Source: Clostridiales bacterium (GTDB lineage: Bacteria; Bacillota; Clostridia; Christensenellales; DUVY01). Taken from it: a stretch of DNA of 5,746 nucleotides. A program made the translations under genes and the position numbers. Location: contig JAITNT010000111.1 in NCBI GenBank assembly GCA_031290295.1, positions 1-5,746 on the forward strand, read 5' to 3'. Below the pieces are notes generated by a model. It saw nothing but the letters and a program-made list of their open reading frames with translations. It made no database searches and was not told the origin of the DNA. Of the stretch, positions 5,301-5,746 are shown piece by piece (the first letter of the stretch is position 1; each line of letters begins with the position of its first letter).

Positions 5301-5746
5301 AAACTTTTATGCGTACTTCCGTTGCCGAAAGCGCATTCTTCGCTAATATTTTTTTTACTTTTTGAACGTATAATTTGGTCTGTTCTCCGGCAAGCCCGGA
5401 AAAACCGCCCGAGCTAAGCAGGCTTGTAAGCTCGGATTTTGTAATCCCGAAACGCGCGTCAAGCGCGATGCGGTCAAGTAAATCGCTCTGTCCGCCGTTC
5501 TTGATGTTAGCCTGACACTCTACCGACAGCTCGCGGATAGCCTCGTGCAACAGCTGTCTGTCGCCGCCCTTAGCCGCGCAGTACATGAGAATGTTTTCCG
5601 TCGCCATAAAGGGAAGCTCCTCAAATAAATGCTTCTCAATCATTTTAGGATAAACCTTGAGTCCGCCGATAACGTTAATATAAAGCGAAAGTATGCCGTC
5701 TACGCTCAAAAACGCTTCCGGAATAGATATGCGGCGGTTTGCGGAA
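5299..5746 (-). CDS. purB: Adenylosuccinate lyase, C-terminal part (gene runs off the right edge)
   Basis: Releases fumarate from SAICAR (IMP branch) and from adenylosuccinate (AMP branch). The C-terminal 148 residues are present; the frame is open to the right edge, starting SANRRISIPEAFLSVDG. The segments NRRISIPEAF, VYPKMIEKHLFEELPFMATE and GGDRQLLHEAIRE match the C-terminal helical domain of fumarase/aspartase-superfamily adenylosuccinate lyases. They are closest in style to the animal-like form (NTLQNISEGLVVYPKVIE... in human ADSL), not the short E. coli form. The superfamily signature loop (SSAMPYKRNP type) and catalytic histidines would lie upstream, outside the window. A TTG at 5709 is not the start, since homology continues through it. 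The stop is TAG, 13 bases before purA. Expression is presumably driven from outside the window. Confidence 0.93.
   Translation of the reverse strand, partial: SANRRISIPEAFLSVDGILSLYINVIGGLKVYPKMIEKHLFEELPFMATENILMYCAAKGGDRQLLHEAIRELSVECQANIKNGGQSDLLDRIALDARFGITKSELTSLLSSGGFSGLAGEQTKLYVQKVKKILAKNALSATEVRIKV

Overview
The window comes from a bacterial chromosome, and every gene in it lies on the minus strand. Read in the direction of transcription (right to left) the order is purB (3' part only) > purA > purF > a gene-free stretch of about 540 bases > metG > tatD (5' part only). The best guess for the organism is an anaerobic member of the Bacillota, class Clostridia. Three points suggest this. 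PurF is the Bacillus-type enzyme with a short propeptide and four Fe-S cysteines. PurA belongs to a divergent type that I associate from memory with clostridia. The metG-tatD pair matches the metS-yabD order of Bacillus subtilis. G+C looks like roughly half by eye (not counted). No finer placement is supported.

Right block (2548-5746): purB, purA and purF are packed with gaps of 13 and 17 bases and strong AGGAG-type ribosome binding sites, so they are almost certainly cotranscribed. PurF makes phosphoribosylamine, the committed step of purine synthesis. PurB acts late in the IMP branch and again in the AMP branch. PurA commits IMP to AMP. The promoter and any purine-responsive control lie outside the window.

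Middle (2008-2547): no convincing gene. It is full of inverted repeats: a branched foldable element directly after the purF stop, a long imperfect stem, a perfect GCAAAA/TTTTGC hairpin, a 19-21 bp direct repeat present twice, and a palindrome of the kind found scattered between genes in many bacteria. Next come a probable intrinsic terminator and, two bases further, a near-consensus sigma-A promoter (TTTACA-N17-TACAAT) for metG.

Left block (1-2007): metG, a methionyl-tRNA synthetase with the C-terminal tRNA-binding domain, overlaps the start of tatD by one base (TAATG). The most notable observation is in metG. Just after the KMSKS motif, about 15 residues that are conserved in the family (DxLRYYLLRExPFGSDG in B. 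subtilis) are missing in frame. The sequence left behind looks like a deletion between two GGC-GCG-GAC repeats. I see no defence system, mobile element with a transposase, CRISPR array or RNA gene. Apart from the metG deletion and the structured intergenic region, this is housekeeping DNA.
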